Below, piece by piece: positions 15,765-21,506 of a DNA stretch of 29,328 nt. Positions within the stretch are counted from its first letter, which is position 1. The number at the start of each line of letters is the position of its first letter. The DNA is from a virus. Under the pieces are notes generated by a model that made no database searches, was not told the DNA's origin, and saw nothing but the letters and a program-made list of their open reading frames with translations. A program made the position numbers and the translations under genes. The DNA lies in the IMG/VR virus record IMGVR_UViG_3300025120_000350, positions 1 to 29,328 of that record; one strand, 5' to 3'.

Positions 15765-17288
15765 CTACATTCTAGACCAAACGCCAGCGGATCTTCGCAT
15801 ACGTGGGCCTTTGTTAAACACATCAAAGTTTCTTTTAGCTACTACAGGCTTAGACGGTTTCTGATTATTCATCAAGGCTCGTCCTTCGCCAGCACCTAAC
15901 AAGAGATATTGAAGCGCATCATGAATATGCGAATACATGTTTTTATCTGGTTTGTCAGCATATCTTTCACCAGACACTTCCATGCGCTTATACTGATAGC
16001 CGCCCTCAAAACCTTTAATAAGCTGTGGGCAACGCCTGTCAATTAAAAATGCTGGCTTACCTTCGGTCATCTTGTTCAGCTGAGAGGAGACTGATTCAAG
16101 ACGTAGGTCAACAGAGTTGGAGGGCGCTGGAAACGCCTTCAAGCCAGCACCGCGCAGAATGTGAAAAGGAGTCGATTCATCAGTCTGCGCTCTAAAGTCT
16201 CCCGCTGGATCGCCATAAATATATACATCAGAACATTCTGAAAACCTTGTGGCTATTTCCTGTCGCAGCACCTCAGCAAATCTTACAATGCCCATATCGA
16301 ATGCAACGACTTCAGCTTGGATTAACCACCTTCCCCTTACCTTTTGCCCTAGCACGGCGGCGGGGGTTAGGCCAAAGTCTAAGCCGACATAAAGGGGCAA
16401 CGAAGCGGCAATGGCAATTTCTTCTTTTGCAACATGCGTGTCTGCTGCGAACATTGGGTATATAGGTTTGCCATCTTGAATGGTTCCAAGCTGGTTCATT
16501 ACATAAACATCTATCCAACTTTTTGTCTTACCTTGAATTAAATTAGGGTAATAAGACTTTAACATATGCTTTGTGTTTTCAGCCTTACCGTTTGGAACGT
16601 AACTTTCTACTTCACCTTCTTCATTCTTCTGCGCCACCATCCCAGAGGGCTGCGTATAGAAAGACCAGTTGTCTGGTTTAACCAGCATCTTAGCTTGCTC
16701 ACGCGGTATATGATCTGGGATTGGAACCTCTCCAGCCATAATGGGCCACCAATGATCTTCTTCAGGGGCGTTGGTATCGGCAATAACGCCAGTCCAACTA
16801 GGGCCACCATCACGCATAGAAGGAAACCGCCCAACACGCATCGTGCAAGCATCAATAATACTTTTAGGAATCTCTCGGGCCTCGTTAATCCAGATGCCGG
16901 TAAGTTCCAAAGATAAGAGTTTCTTGACATCTTCTGGCCTATCAAGTGCAAGGAAAATAACCTCAAGGTCTATGTCTCCCTTTTTAATGCGGTGAGTGTA
17001 CGGAACAGACCAAGTAAATCTACCCCAGTCGCTTTCGGGAAACCAATCAAGCCAAGTCTTAATAGTGGTAGTTCTTAGCTGTGGATTGGTATTACGAATA
17101 ATAGCCCAACGGCTTTTGCGTATACCGCTCTCTGATTTCTTTTGAGAAAGCGCGCGGCGAAATACTTCAACACAGCAACCAACAGATTTACCAGAACCAA
17201 CTGGGCCTCTTACGCCACGAAAGAATGTATCGTCTTTCATAAAAGCCTTGAGTACGTCACCATCTGGTTTGTACTTGAAGTCAGTCAT
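15765..17288 (-). CDS. terL: Terminase large subunit
   Basis: 507 residues. The ATPase domain shows a Walker A motif GPVGSGKS at 28-35 and a Walker B/catalytic Glu motif GIWINEA at 131-137. The nuclease domain carries the three expected acidic positions: YVGLDFGLTPAA (Asp304), VYIYGDPAGDFR (Asp360) and HIHDALQYLLLG (Asp457), as in RNase H-fold terminase nucleases. It packages DNA into the prohead through the portal and cuts it. The DFGLTPAA phrase is typical of podovirus-type TerL. The start ATG overlaps the stop of the preceding small gene (ATGA). The small subunit lies about 1.9 kb upstream rather than adjacent. Confidence 0.96.
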   Translation of the reverse strand: MTDFKYKPDGDVLKAFMKDDTFFRGVRGPVGSGKSVGCCVEVFRRALSQKKSESGIRKSRWAIIRNTNPQLRTTTIKTWLDWFPESDWGRFTWSVPYTHRIKKGDIDLEVIFLALDRPEDVKKLLSLELTGIWINEAREIPKSIIDACTMRVGRFPSMRDGGPSWTGVIADTNAPEEDHWWPIMAGEVPIPDHIPREQAKMLVKPDNWSFYTQPSGMVAQKNEEGEVESYVPNGKAENTKHMLKSYYPNLIQGKTKSWIDVYVMNQLGTIQDGKPIYPMFAADTHVAKEEIAIAASLPLYVGLDFGLTPAAVLGQKVRGRWLIQAEVVAFDMGIVRFAEVLRQEIATRFSECSDVYIYGDPAGDFRAQTDESTPFHILRGAGLKAFPAPSNSVDLRLESVSSQLNKMTEGKPAFLIDRRCPQLIKGFEGGYQYKRMEVSGERYADKPDKNMYSHIHDALQYLLLGAGEGRALMNNQKPSKPVVAKRNFDVFNKGPRMRRSAGVWSRM

Positions 17289-17485
17289 CTAAGCCCCTTG
17301 TTGACTCCAAAACGAATCATGTTTTCTACAACCTCAGGCGCAATGCTGTCTATAAGCTGATCGCATTTATAATCATCAACAAATGATTCGCCCAACTTAT
17401 CAACCACATGAGCAAAGTGAACCTTGCGTACTATCTTACGCAGCATACTAATCTCTTCTGGCTTTAGCGTAGAAGTAAAACTCAT
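17285..17485 (-). CDS. Small protein of unknown function, coupled to terL
   Basis: 66 residues, mostly helical: MSFTSTLKPEEISMLRKIVRK, then VDKLGESFVDDYKCDQLIDSIAPEVVENMIRFGVNKG. No cysteine pair, membrane segment or known enzyme motif is visible. ATGA overlaps with both terL and the preceding gene make it part of the translationally coupled terminase string. I do not recognise the family; similar short helical proteins occur directly before terL in other podoviruses. A DNA-packaging accessory role is only positional. Confidence 0.7.
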   Translation of the reverse strand: MSFTSTLKPEEISMLRKIVRKVHFAHVVDKLGESFVDDYKCDQLIDSIAPEVVENMIRFGVNKGLR

Positions 17486-17718
17486 GTTCTGTACTGCCTT
17501 ACTTTATTGGCAATAGCTTTCGGTTGAGCCACATGCTGCTTACCCGCTGCCTTACCCTTTCGTTTAGCTCTGGTTGTAGCTGCATATTCAGAATCACTAA
17601 GAGCAGCGATAGCCTTACTAGGAAGATAACGCTCACCAGTCTCACTAGACTTCTTGCCAGACTTGGTACGCCACTTCTGCTTACCCCAGTTAAGCAATGA
17701 CTTCTGCGGAGCTTTCAT
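17482..17718 (-). CDS. Small basic protein, DUF5872-like
   Basis: 78 residues and very basic. The sequence QKWRTKSGKKSSETGERYLPSKAI, followed by EYAATTRAKRKGKAAGKQHVAQPK, matches what I recall as the DUF5872 family, found both in phages and on bacterial chromosomes with no known activity. The high Lys/Arg content suggests DNA or RNA binding. It is coupled to both neighbours by ATGA overlaps. The family name should be confirmed by a profile search. Confidence 0.75.
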   Translation of the reverse strand: MKAPQKSLLNWGKQKWRTKSGKKSSETGERYLPSKAIAALSDSEYAATTRAKRKGKAAGKQHVAQPKAIANKVRQYRT

Positions 17719-17882
17719 CTGTAGCCGCCACCAGCAGCTTTATAACGCTTTGCTAAAAGTTGCGCTTTCCTTGCTGACCACTTGCCAGCAGCAGTGCCTT
17801 GAACATTTGCAGCCTTTATTCTGTTGAACAAAGACTTCCGCATCTTAGGCTTGGTATAATTACCAGCGGCATTAACCGCCAT
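17715..17882 (-). CDS. Short basic protein ending in KAAGGGYR
   Basis: 55 residues: MAVNAAGNYTKPKMRKSLFNRIKAANVQG, then GKWSARKAQLLAKRYKAAGGGYR. The KWSARKAQLLAKxYKAxGGGY ending is a recurring signature that I recall from small proteins of marine and environmental phages, often next to the DUF5872-like gene. Function is unknown; a basic helix suggests nucleic-acid binding. The stop overlaps the next ATG (ATGA), and its own start overlaps the end of the upstream small gene by 11 nt. It is short and easily missed by gene callers. Confidence 0.78.
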   Translation of the reverse strand: MAVNAAGNYTKPKMRKSLFNRIKAANVQGTAAGKWSARKAQLLAKRYKAAGGGYR

Positions 17883-18003
17883 TTTTCTTTGCCGCCATAA
17901 TCTTTTTCTTTAAAGAAGCGGGTAAACTTTTCTTCTTACCCTTCAACATAGAACTCTTAGGACGACCAACCTTAGTTCCGTAAGTACCTTTTCCCATTGG
18001 CAT
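17872..18003 (-). CDS. Very short Lys-rich protein
   Basis: 43 residues starting MPMGKGTYGTKVGRPKSSMLKG and ending with a Lys/Ala-rich stretch. The opening MPMGKGTYGxKxGRP is one I recall from small basic phage proteins in the same neighbourhood as the previous gene. It overlaps the downstream gene by 11 nt, a tight arrangement that supports it being real. A weak AAGGA lies upstream of ATG. No function can be assigned. Confidence 0.65.
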   Translation of the reverse strand: MPMGKGTYGTKVGRPKSSMLKGKKKSLPASLKKKIMAAKKNGG

Positions 18004-18008
18004 AGCTA

Positions 18009-18251
18009 TTAATCCTTATTCATATATTTTTCTAATTCTTCTACTTGCCTTAGCAAAGAATAATGACGACCACTTAATACTCGCTGACCACGCTTTGCTG
18101 TTTCACTCTCATCGCGCATTTTGTCTTCACTCTTGTAAAGACGCTCAACCTTGCGCTTAAACTTTTTTAACAAAGTATTATTCTTAGCTCTCTCAACTTC
18201 ATCAAGCTCTCTGCTTAACTTATCGTACCGATCTCTATCTTGCCTATCCAT
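18009..18251 (-). CDS. Charged coiled-coil protein, unknown
   Basis: 80 residues from MDRQDRDRYDKL; a second ATG four codons upstream (18263) is also possible. I prefer 18251 because it gives the shorter overlap (8 nt) with the upstream gene, like the other junctions here. Nearly the whole protein is a highly charged helix (RELDEVERAKNNTLLKKFKRK, VERLYKSEDKMRDE, LLRQVEELEKYM) with heptad spacing, so a coiled-coil oligomer is likely. No family is recognised. Confidence 0.68.
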   Translation of the reverse strand: MDRQDRDRYDKLSRELDEVERAKNNTLLKKFKRKVERLYKSEDKMRDESETAKRGQRVLSGRHYSLLRQVEELEKYMNKD

Positions 18252-18429
18252 AATTAGATCCATTCGGCATCAGCAAAGAACGAGCCTGATAACCCTTCCG
18301 CTTTACATCCTCTAGCTTAGGCTTATCCCTCTTGGCTTTATCTATAGATAAAGAAGGTAACTCACCGAACTCAGGCTTCTGAGCCGCATATAGCGCTGAA
18401 GCACTAGGCCCAGTATTTCCAAAACACAT
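18244..18429 (-). CDS. Second MCFG-type small protein
   Basis: 61 residues: MCFGNTGPSASALYAAQ, then PEFGELPSLSIDKAKRDKPKLEDVKRKGYQARSLLMP. The first nine residues closely match the small protein before the portal (MCFGGGGPS), but the rest is unrelated in length and composition. It lies between the HNH gene and the coiled-coil gene with an overlap of about 8 nt. Two proteins sharing an MCFG-x-x-GPS opening in one phage suggests a common N-terminal docking or modification signal; this is inference. Confidence 0.68.
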   Translation of the reverse strand: MCFGNTGPSASALYAAQKPEFGELPSLSIDKAKRDKPKLEDVKRKGYQARSLLMPNGSNYG

Positions 18430-18431
18430 AG

Positions 18432-18698
18432 CTATGCCTTTCCCGCATTCTTATTGCGCTTAATAGATCTATTCACAGCCCTGCCAACAACTCTTAGATT
18501 ACCTTTAGAATTATCTCTTGGGTTTCCGTTCTTGTGGTCAACGTCCTTGCCATCACCACGCTTGGCAATGCCAGCTTGCTCCATCTTGTAACGAGCCTTC
18601 TTACGCTTTCGATTATCCTCCATGCGCTTAGAAGACTTGTCGTACTTGCCCTCACCAGCCTTAGAATAATCCCGAACATAATTCTTGCTACTGGGCAT
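18432..18698 (-). CDS. HNH-type endonuclease, small
   Basis: 88 residues. I start at ATG 18698 because it overlaps the stop of the upstream gene (TAATG). The C-terminal half contains DVDHKNGNPRDNSKGNLRVV followed by NRSIKRN, the H-N(G/P)-xN pattern of a compact HNH nuclease (DH, then N, then the NL..V strand). The N-terminal half is a basic helix (RMEDNRKRKKARYKMEQ) that probably contacts DNA. HNH proteins near the terminase genes often assist packaging cuts in tailed phages; a homing endonuclease is the alternative. Its place inside a compact coupled gene string argues for a packaging role. Confidence 0.82.
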   Translation of the reverse strand: MPSSKNYVRDYSKAGEGKYDKSSKRMEDNRKRKKARYKMEQAGIAKRGDGKDVDHKNGNPRDNSKGNLRVVGRAVNRSIKRNKNAGKA

Positions 18699-18919
18699 TA
18701 ACACTTCCACTTTCGTAAAGCTAAAGCCTTCCTAGTAGGACGACCCTTCTCATCTTTCATTGGCCCCTTAACACCACTCATCCTAGCGCAAAAAGATTTC
18801 TTTCTAGGCCCACCCTCAGGTTGAGGCCGCTTTAAATTAGCACCAGTTTTATTTTTAAAATACCTACGACCAGCAGCGTTTAAACCACCTTTAGGATTCT
18901 GATACTTTTTTGCGACCAT
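18698..18919 (-). CDS. Small basic protein, DUF6321-like
   Basis: 73 residues. NPKGGLNAAGRRYFKNKTGANLKRPQPEGGPRKKSFCARM and then GVKGPMKDEKGRPTRKALALRKWKC match a family I recall as DUF6321: small basic proteins found in phages and some environmental bacteria, function unknown. A conserved 'SFCARM.G..GP' core is clear. The stop overlaps the start of the HNH gene. A nucleic-acid-binding role is inferred from charge. Confidence 0.75.
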   Translation of the reverse strand: MVAKKYQNPKGGLNAAGRRYFKNKTGANLKRPQPEGGPRKKSFCARMSGVKGPMKDEKGRPTRKALALRKWKC

Positions 18920-19001
18920 AACCTTTACTCTTCAATAAAAGCTTTGCCTTGGAATTAGACTTCCGAATGGGCATCTTCTCAGGCTTCTTAGAATATCTCA
19001 T
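18891..19001 (-). CDS. Very short basic ORF at the head of the small-gene string
   Basis: 36 residues, MRYSKKPEKMPIRKSNSKAKLLLKSKGYGRKKVSES, preceded by AAGGGTGAG directly before ATG. It overlaps the next gene by 29 nt, more than the other junctions. Its Lys-rich make-up resembles the neighbouring small proteins. It might be a real leader gene or a chance frame. Confidence 0.45.
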   Translation of the reverse strand: MRYSKKPEKMPIRKSNSKAKLLLKSKGYGRKKVSES

Positions 19002-19152
19002 TTCTCACCCTTAACAGATAAAATATTTTTTGAGAACCTTTTTTAAGAAAAATGTGAGTAGGGGATCACATAGACATCCAAGGTCACGAGTTTTCGGGGC
19101 CACCCCCTAGCTAAGTTACCACCAGCCAAACGGTTGCACGGGACAAACAAAC
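19002..19152 (-). other. Gap between the TerS gene and the small-gene string
   Basis: About 150 bp with no convincing ORF. It holds a short GGGG-CCA-CCCC inverted repeat near 19097-19107, and an A/T-rich part with T6 runs (19020-19052) beside the TTCTCACCC/GTGAG sequences. A site near the terminase small subunit gene is where many phages carry their packaging initiation sequence, but no known cos or pac motif can be recognised. Confidence 0.4.
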
Positions 19153-19527
19153 TCAGCCTAGATCAATGGACACCTTGATATCCCCAGCCACCTGAACCTG
19201 TGAACGATCAATAGGCTTATACCCAGCACGATCCAACAAATCCTTACTAGCCTCAAGCTGAACGTACTCAGACTTAGCACTCGTAGCCAACCTACGCACT
19301 GTACCAGCAGCCAAAGTAGCACTCAATCCAAACTCATCATTCATCCGCTGCATCAAGTACTGCTGCACATGTGGCAACTTCATCGTCTTAGTTGCAGTTA
19401 CTCTTCCAGATTCACCCTTAGCATATCCAGCCAGATCTGCTGCTTGTGCTATCGTACAACCTTTTGCTACAATCGTGTCTACTAACGCCGTCTGTTTATC
19501 AGTCAGCTTCCTGTTTGCTGGAACCAT
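19153..19527 (-). CDS. Terminase small subunit (probable)
   Basis: 124 residues. The N-terminus LTDKQTALVDTIVAKGCTIAQAADLAGYAKGESGRVTATKTMKLPHVQQYLMQRM is the standard helix-turn-helix of small terminase subunits ('LT.KQ..Fv......G....AA..AGY' pattern), followed by a helical oligomerisation region and a C-terminus with DRSQVQVAGDIKVSIDLG, similar to other TerS tails that contact the large subunit. It would bind the packaging site. The start has a GGGGTG ribosome binding site close to ATG. It is the first gene of the leftward late block. Confidence 0.85.
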   Translation of the reverse strand: MVPANRKLTDKQTALVDTIVAKGCTIAQAADLAGYAKGESGRVTATKTMKLPHVQQYLMQRMNDEFGLSATLAAGTVRRLATSAKSEYVQLEASKDLLDRAGYKPIDRSQVQVAGDIKVSIDLG

Positions 19528-19589
19528 GTCACCCCTGTTTTCTAAGCTTAGTCATTATTAAAACATCTATCGTATGTCTCATTCGCTAG

Positions 19590-19612
19590 CCCCCCTCTCC
19601 CTCTCTCCCCCC
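19590..19612. repeat. 23-nt polypyrimidine mirror-like tract
   Basis: An uninterrupted C/T run: C6, TCT, C3, TCTCT, C6. It is nearly mirror-symmetric. On the minus-strand leader RNA it is a purine run with G6, G3 and G6 blocks. Such tracts can form triplex DNA or two-layer quadruplexes. It lies between the candidate late promoter and the terminase small subunit gene. Confidence 0.7.
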
Positions 19613-19643
19613 ATTACGACACCATTTCTTATAGAGCTGTCAA
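19613..19643 (-). promoter_or_regulatory. Candidate late promoter for the leftward block
   Basis: Read on the minus strand there is a perfect TTGACA -35 box (19643-19638) and, 19 nt later, CGTAAT (19618-19613), a 4/6 match to a -10 box. The spacing is long and the -10 is weak, so activation by a protein bound at the adjoining palindrome is plausible. No phage RNA polymerase gene is in the window, so host-polymerase use is a reasonable guess. Confidence 0.45.
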
Positions 19644-19663
19644 TAGTGACGTAACGTAACTAT
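19643..19663. promoter_or_regulatory. Near-perfect 21-bp palindrome (ATAGTnACGT half-sites)
   Basis: Two ATAGTnACGT half-sites face each other around a central A; only one base pair (positions 6 and 16) breaks the symmetry. The left end shares one base with the -35 box of the candidate late promoter. Seventeen bases of it recur exactly at 21507-21523. An extra inverted 8-bp copy of part of it, TACGTCAC, lies at 19675-19682. This is the form of a dimeric regulator's operator. Confidence 0.7.
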
Positions 19664-19818
19664 CCTTATTACCCTACGTCACACCTGATTATTACAGTTG
19701 ACACCATTTGGGCGATGGCCGCGCTACTCATGAACAGAGCCTAAAGTCTCTGCCTTTCAGGTGAGTATCGTTCCCTCCTTCGTCGGCTATCGCAAGGTAA
19801 AAGGTAGCTGGCTGTTAA

Positions 19819-19873
19819 CCAATGGCTTACACCATTGGGCCATCAAGTAGGGGGAATCTTGCCCGATTCCCCC
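19819..19873 (+). repeat. Two tandem perfect hairpins
   Basis: The first has a 7-bp stem CCAATGG/CCATTGG with a 6-nt loop (19819-19838). The second has a 9-bp stem GGGGGAATC/GATTCCCCC with a 6-nt loop (19850-19873). Only 11 nt separate them. The second is followed by AGCTATACG rather than a T-run, so neither is a standard terminator in the plus direction. Confidence 0.75.
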
Positions 19874-19934
19874 AGCTATACGCTTCCCCCATATGGCTAA
19901 AGTAAGAAGCAGAAAAAGACTAATAAAAAGAATT

Positions 19935-20057
19935 TGGACCAACTCCGAAGCTCGCGTCTGGCCCCCACCGTCATGGAACAGCCAGAACCTGCAGTCAAGA
20001 CGGACGTGGTTGCGTCTTGACTCCAGAACCATGGCAATTCCCTGTCGGAGTTGTCCA
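19935..20057 (+). ncRNA. Candidate structured RNA or cruciform, about 123 nt
   Basis: The two ends pair over 13 bp with a single bulged C (TGGAC-C-AACTCCGA with TCGGAGTTGTCCA). Inside are two further perfect helices: 6 bp (TCTGGC at 19957-19962 with GCCAGA at 19981-19986) and 10 bp (AGTCAAGACG at 19993-20002 with CGTCTTGACT at 20013-20022), giving a three-way-junction-like layout. Downstream is a GC-rich stretch with GGTTCAAAT, which resembles a T-arm but has no matching tRNA stem. It lies 70 nt before the first early gene. It could be a leader RNA, a small RNA, or an origin cruciform; no known family was recognised. Confidence 0.55.
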
Positions 20058-20127
20058 GCCCCTCACTTCGGGCCGGTTCAAATTACGAGAAACACACAAA
20101 AGTTAACGCTTAAAATGGAGAACTAAA

Positions 20128-20823
20128 ATGACTGCTTATGAAATCGCTACAAAAAACCACACAAAAGCCGAATTGATTGCAATGGTTGAACGCGCAAACG
20201 GTCTAGCTATAGACGCGGAAAAAGACTTCCAACACACAAAGAACCAACTAAATAGCTTGCGCGTTGATGCAAACCCCGCAGCCGATGCCAACAAAACCCG
20301 CACTAATCAAACCGACCCAGTAACGGATTTCTTAAACCACATCACGACAGATGAAACGCTATACCGCGACCGCCAGTTTACAGTAACAGACACTTGCCAA
20401 TTTGACCGCCGCGTTATTGTTGAGGCCATCATTGATAAGCTCTATTGGCTGAAGACATCCCGCAAGGGCCATGACGCCTACGCCATGAGCACCAAGGAAC
20501 GCGCAGAGTATGCAATGCGCCGCAACGATGGCACCGAGATCGGACTAACGCAGCTAAAAGCGGCAGTCTCAGAGGCACGCGCAGCGCAAAGCAAGCTCGC
20601 ATTGTTTGATCGCATGCAAGACCAGTTGCGCGGTTACTACGCTGAAACCTTTGGCAAGTCTTACATTGCCTACGGAGAAAACGAGGGCAACGTACCAATA
20701 AATCAGCAGCCACAAGCCATCCCCGCTGACATCGCGGCAGACATGGCGGCGCTTGGCATCACACCGCCCGCCGATCAGACGGCCAACACAAACGGCGTTG
20801 AGACAATCGCAGATGTTGCATAG
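20128..20823 (+). CDS. First early gene, unknown function
   Basis: 231 residues with TGGAGAAC just upstream of ATG. The N-terminal 50 residues are a charged helix (AELIAMVERANGLAIDAEKDFQHTKNQLNSL), the middle contains QFTVTDTCQFDRRVIVEAIIDKLYWLKTSRKGHDAYAMSTKERAEYAMRRNDG in shorter blocks, and the C-terminus is Ala/Pro/Thr-rich and probably disordered. No catalytic motif is recognised. Its base composition is clearly richer in G+C than the following early genes, suggesting different ancestry or a selected sequence. As the first gene of the early block it is a candidate host-takeover or regulatory protein; this is positional inference. Confidence 0.78.
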   Translation: MTAYEIATKNHTKAELIAMVERANGLAIDAEKDFQHTKNQLNSLRVDANPAADANKTRTNQTDPVTDFLNHITTDETLYRDRQFTVTDTCQFDRRVIVEAIIDKLYWLKTSRKGHDAYAMSTKERAEYAMRRNDGTEIGLTQLKAAVSEARAAQSKLALFDRMQDQLRGYYAETFGKSYIAYGENEGNVPINQQPQAIPADIAADMAALGITPPADQTANTNGVETIADVA

Positions 20824-20847
20824 CAGCGCACAACATAAACCAACAAG

Positions 20848-20902
20848 GGGCGGCCAAACGGTCGCCCTAAAAATTCTTCGGCCCTCCGCTTCGCTACGGG
20901 CC
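20848..20902 (+). repeat. Tandem GC hairpins after the first early gene
   Basis: An 8-bp stem (GGGCGGCC with GGTCGCCC, one G-T pair, AAAC loop, 20848-20867) is followed by TAAAAATTCTT and then a second, 5-bp stem GGCCC/GGGCC (20880-20902). The first could be a weak terminator or processing hairpin, but its 3' side is A-rich before becoming T-rich. It may reduce read-through from the first gene. Confidence 0.5.
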
Positions 20903-20924
20903 TCATTCGCCAGAGGAAAAAACA

Positions 20925-21083
20925 ATGCTTAAATTACCAAACATCCCGCCAAATGATAGCGACGACTTCCTATATGACGACGACCTGTGGCTAGATGCAG
21001 ATGACATCCGCTTGCAATGTGGTGTCCTCACTCCATATGAAGCATCGCTTGATAGCGACAGGCAGGAGAAAGCATGGCATTGA
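20925..21083 (+). CDS. Small very acidic protein
   Basis: 52 residues, MLKLPNIPPNDSDDFLYDDD, LWLDADDIRLQCGVLTPYEASLDSD, ending QEKAWH. AGAGGA lies upstream of ATG. Eleven of the residues between 10 and 30 are Asp or neighbours of Asp, so it could be a DNA mimic or inhibitor of a host DNA-binding protein, as many small early acidic phage proteins are; that is only a hypothesis. No homolog is recognised. Confidence 0.6.
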   Translation: MLKLPNIPPNDSDDFLYDDDLWLDADDIRLQCGVLTPYEASLDSDRQEKAWH

Positions 21084-21332
21084 GCCATGCAGTCTCCTAT
21101 CAAAATATGTCACTCCACCCACCCACCCCCGTGCCATTTTTTGATAAAATAAAAAGTGCGCCATGCTATTCCTCGTTCCTCGGGCATGGTCGCGTATCGT
21201 GCAATGGCACTCCCTCCCCAGAGTTCTCCCCCCAGACTGCGGCTAACTACGGTGAGAGTAATTTGGCGCAAGTTGTGCCAACATTTCATGACTAAAATAT
21301 TATAAGATGATTCAAACAACAGGAGAAACAAA
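21084..21332 (+). other. 249-bp gap with C-rich tracts and inverted repeats
   Basis: No convincing gene. It holds an AT inverted repeat with a C-rich loop (21098-21146), a CCATGC/GCATGG repeat (21161-21189), other C-rich runs near 21206-21234, and a GGCGCAA-G-TTGTGCC near-palindrome (21265-21279). Downstream, TATTAT at 21298-21303 is a possible -10 box for the next gene, with TTGTGC 19 nt before it. A frame starting ATG 21074 has a ribosome binding site but codes for a Pro/Ser-rich sequence that does not look like a protein. Confidence 0.5.
21098..21146. repeat. AT inverted repeat around a C-rich (G4-prone) loop
   Basis: TATCAAAA (21098-21105) and TTTTGATA (21139-21146) are perfect inverted copies. 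The loop contains CCACCCACCCACCCCC (21115-21130), which reads as G5-T-G3-T-G3-T-G2 on the minus strand, just short of a three-layer quadruplex motif. Confidence 0.6.
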
Positions 21333-21500
21333 ATGTTAAAAACTATATGGATTGCATTCGTTGCATTCAATTCACCCGAAGATTGCGACAAGTTTATAGA
21401 AAACAATTCATCACTTGTTCATGGTGAAATACAATGCGTCATTCATAAACATGAAGTGCCAGCAATAAAACCAAAACGAAAACCAAAAGCGTCCGAGTAA
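21333..21500 (+). CDS. Small protein, unknown
   Basis: 55 residues: MLKTIWIAFVAFNSPEDCDKFIENN, then CVIHKHEVPAIKPKRKPKASE. AGGAGAAAC precedes ATG at a good distance. The first part is hydrophobic and followed by FNSPEDC, similar to a beta-alpha fold start; the tail is Lys/Pro-rich. Two cysteines (about residues 18 and 36). No family recognised. It stands between two regulatory gaps. Confidence 0.65.
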   Translation: MLKTIWIAFVAFNSPEDCDKFIENNSSLVHGEIQCVIHKHEVPAIKPKRKPKASE

Positions 21501-21506
21501 TATAGT

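Larger units (their letters stand above)
19528..20127. other. 600-bp divergent control region
   Basis: The gap separates the leftward late genes from the rightward early genes. It holds, in order: a C/T-only tract, a candidate late promoter, a near-perfect palindrome, an additional TACGTCAC inverted copy, two tandem hairpins, and a long structured element. I find no good protein gene in it: the one long plus-strand frame (19893-20126) lacks a ribosome binding site and runs through the stems. A replication origin could also be here, but nothing seen proves it. Confidence 0.7.

Noticed and set aside
16247-16966. Long frames on both strands opposite and within the terminase large subunit gene
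   Set aside because: Shadow frames of a gene with strong motif evidence; no ribosome binding sites or coding pattern.
20060-20095. GGTTCAAAT string resembling a tRNA T-loop
   Set aside because: No 5-bp T-stem, no acceptor or anticodon arm and no CCA-proximal pairing can be built around it.
19893-20126. Plus-strand 77-codon frame in the divergent region
   Set aside because: No ribosome binding site before its ATG, the protein is rich in Arg/Pro/Trp without pattern, and it runs through the paired stems of the structured element.
21074-21295. Plus-strand frame starting ATG 21074 with a good ribosome binding site
   Set aside because: The translation is Pro/Ser/His-rich without helical or strand periodicity, overlaps the end of the acidic gene and covers C-rich repeats; the site is better explained as chance from AGGAGAAAGC.
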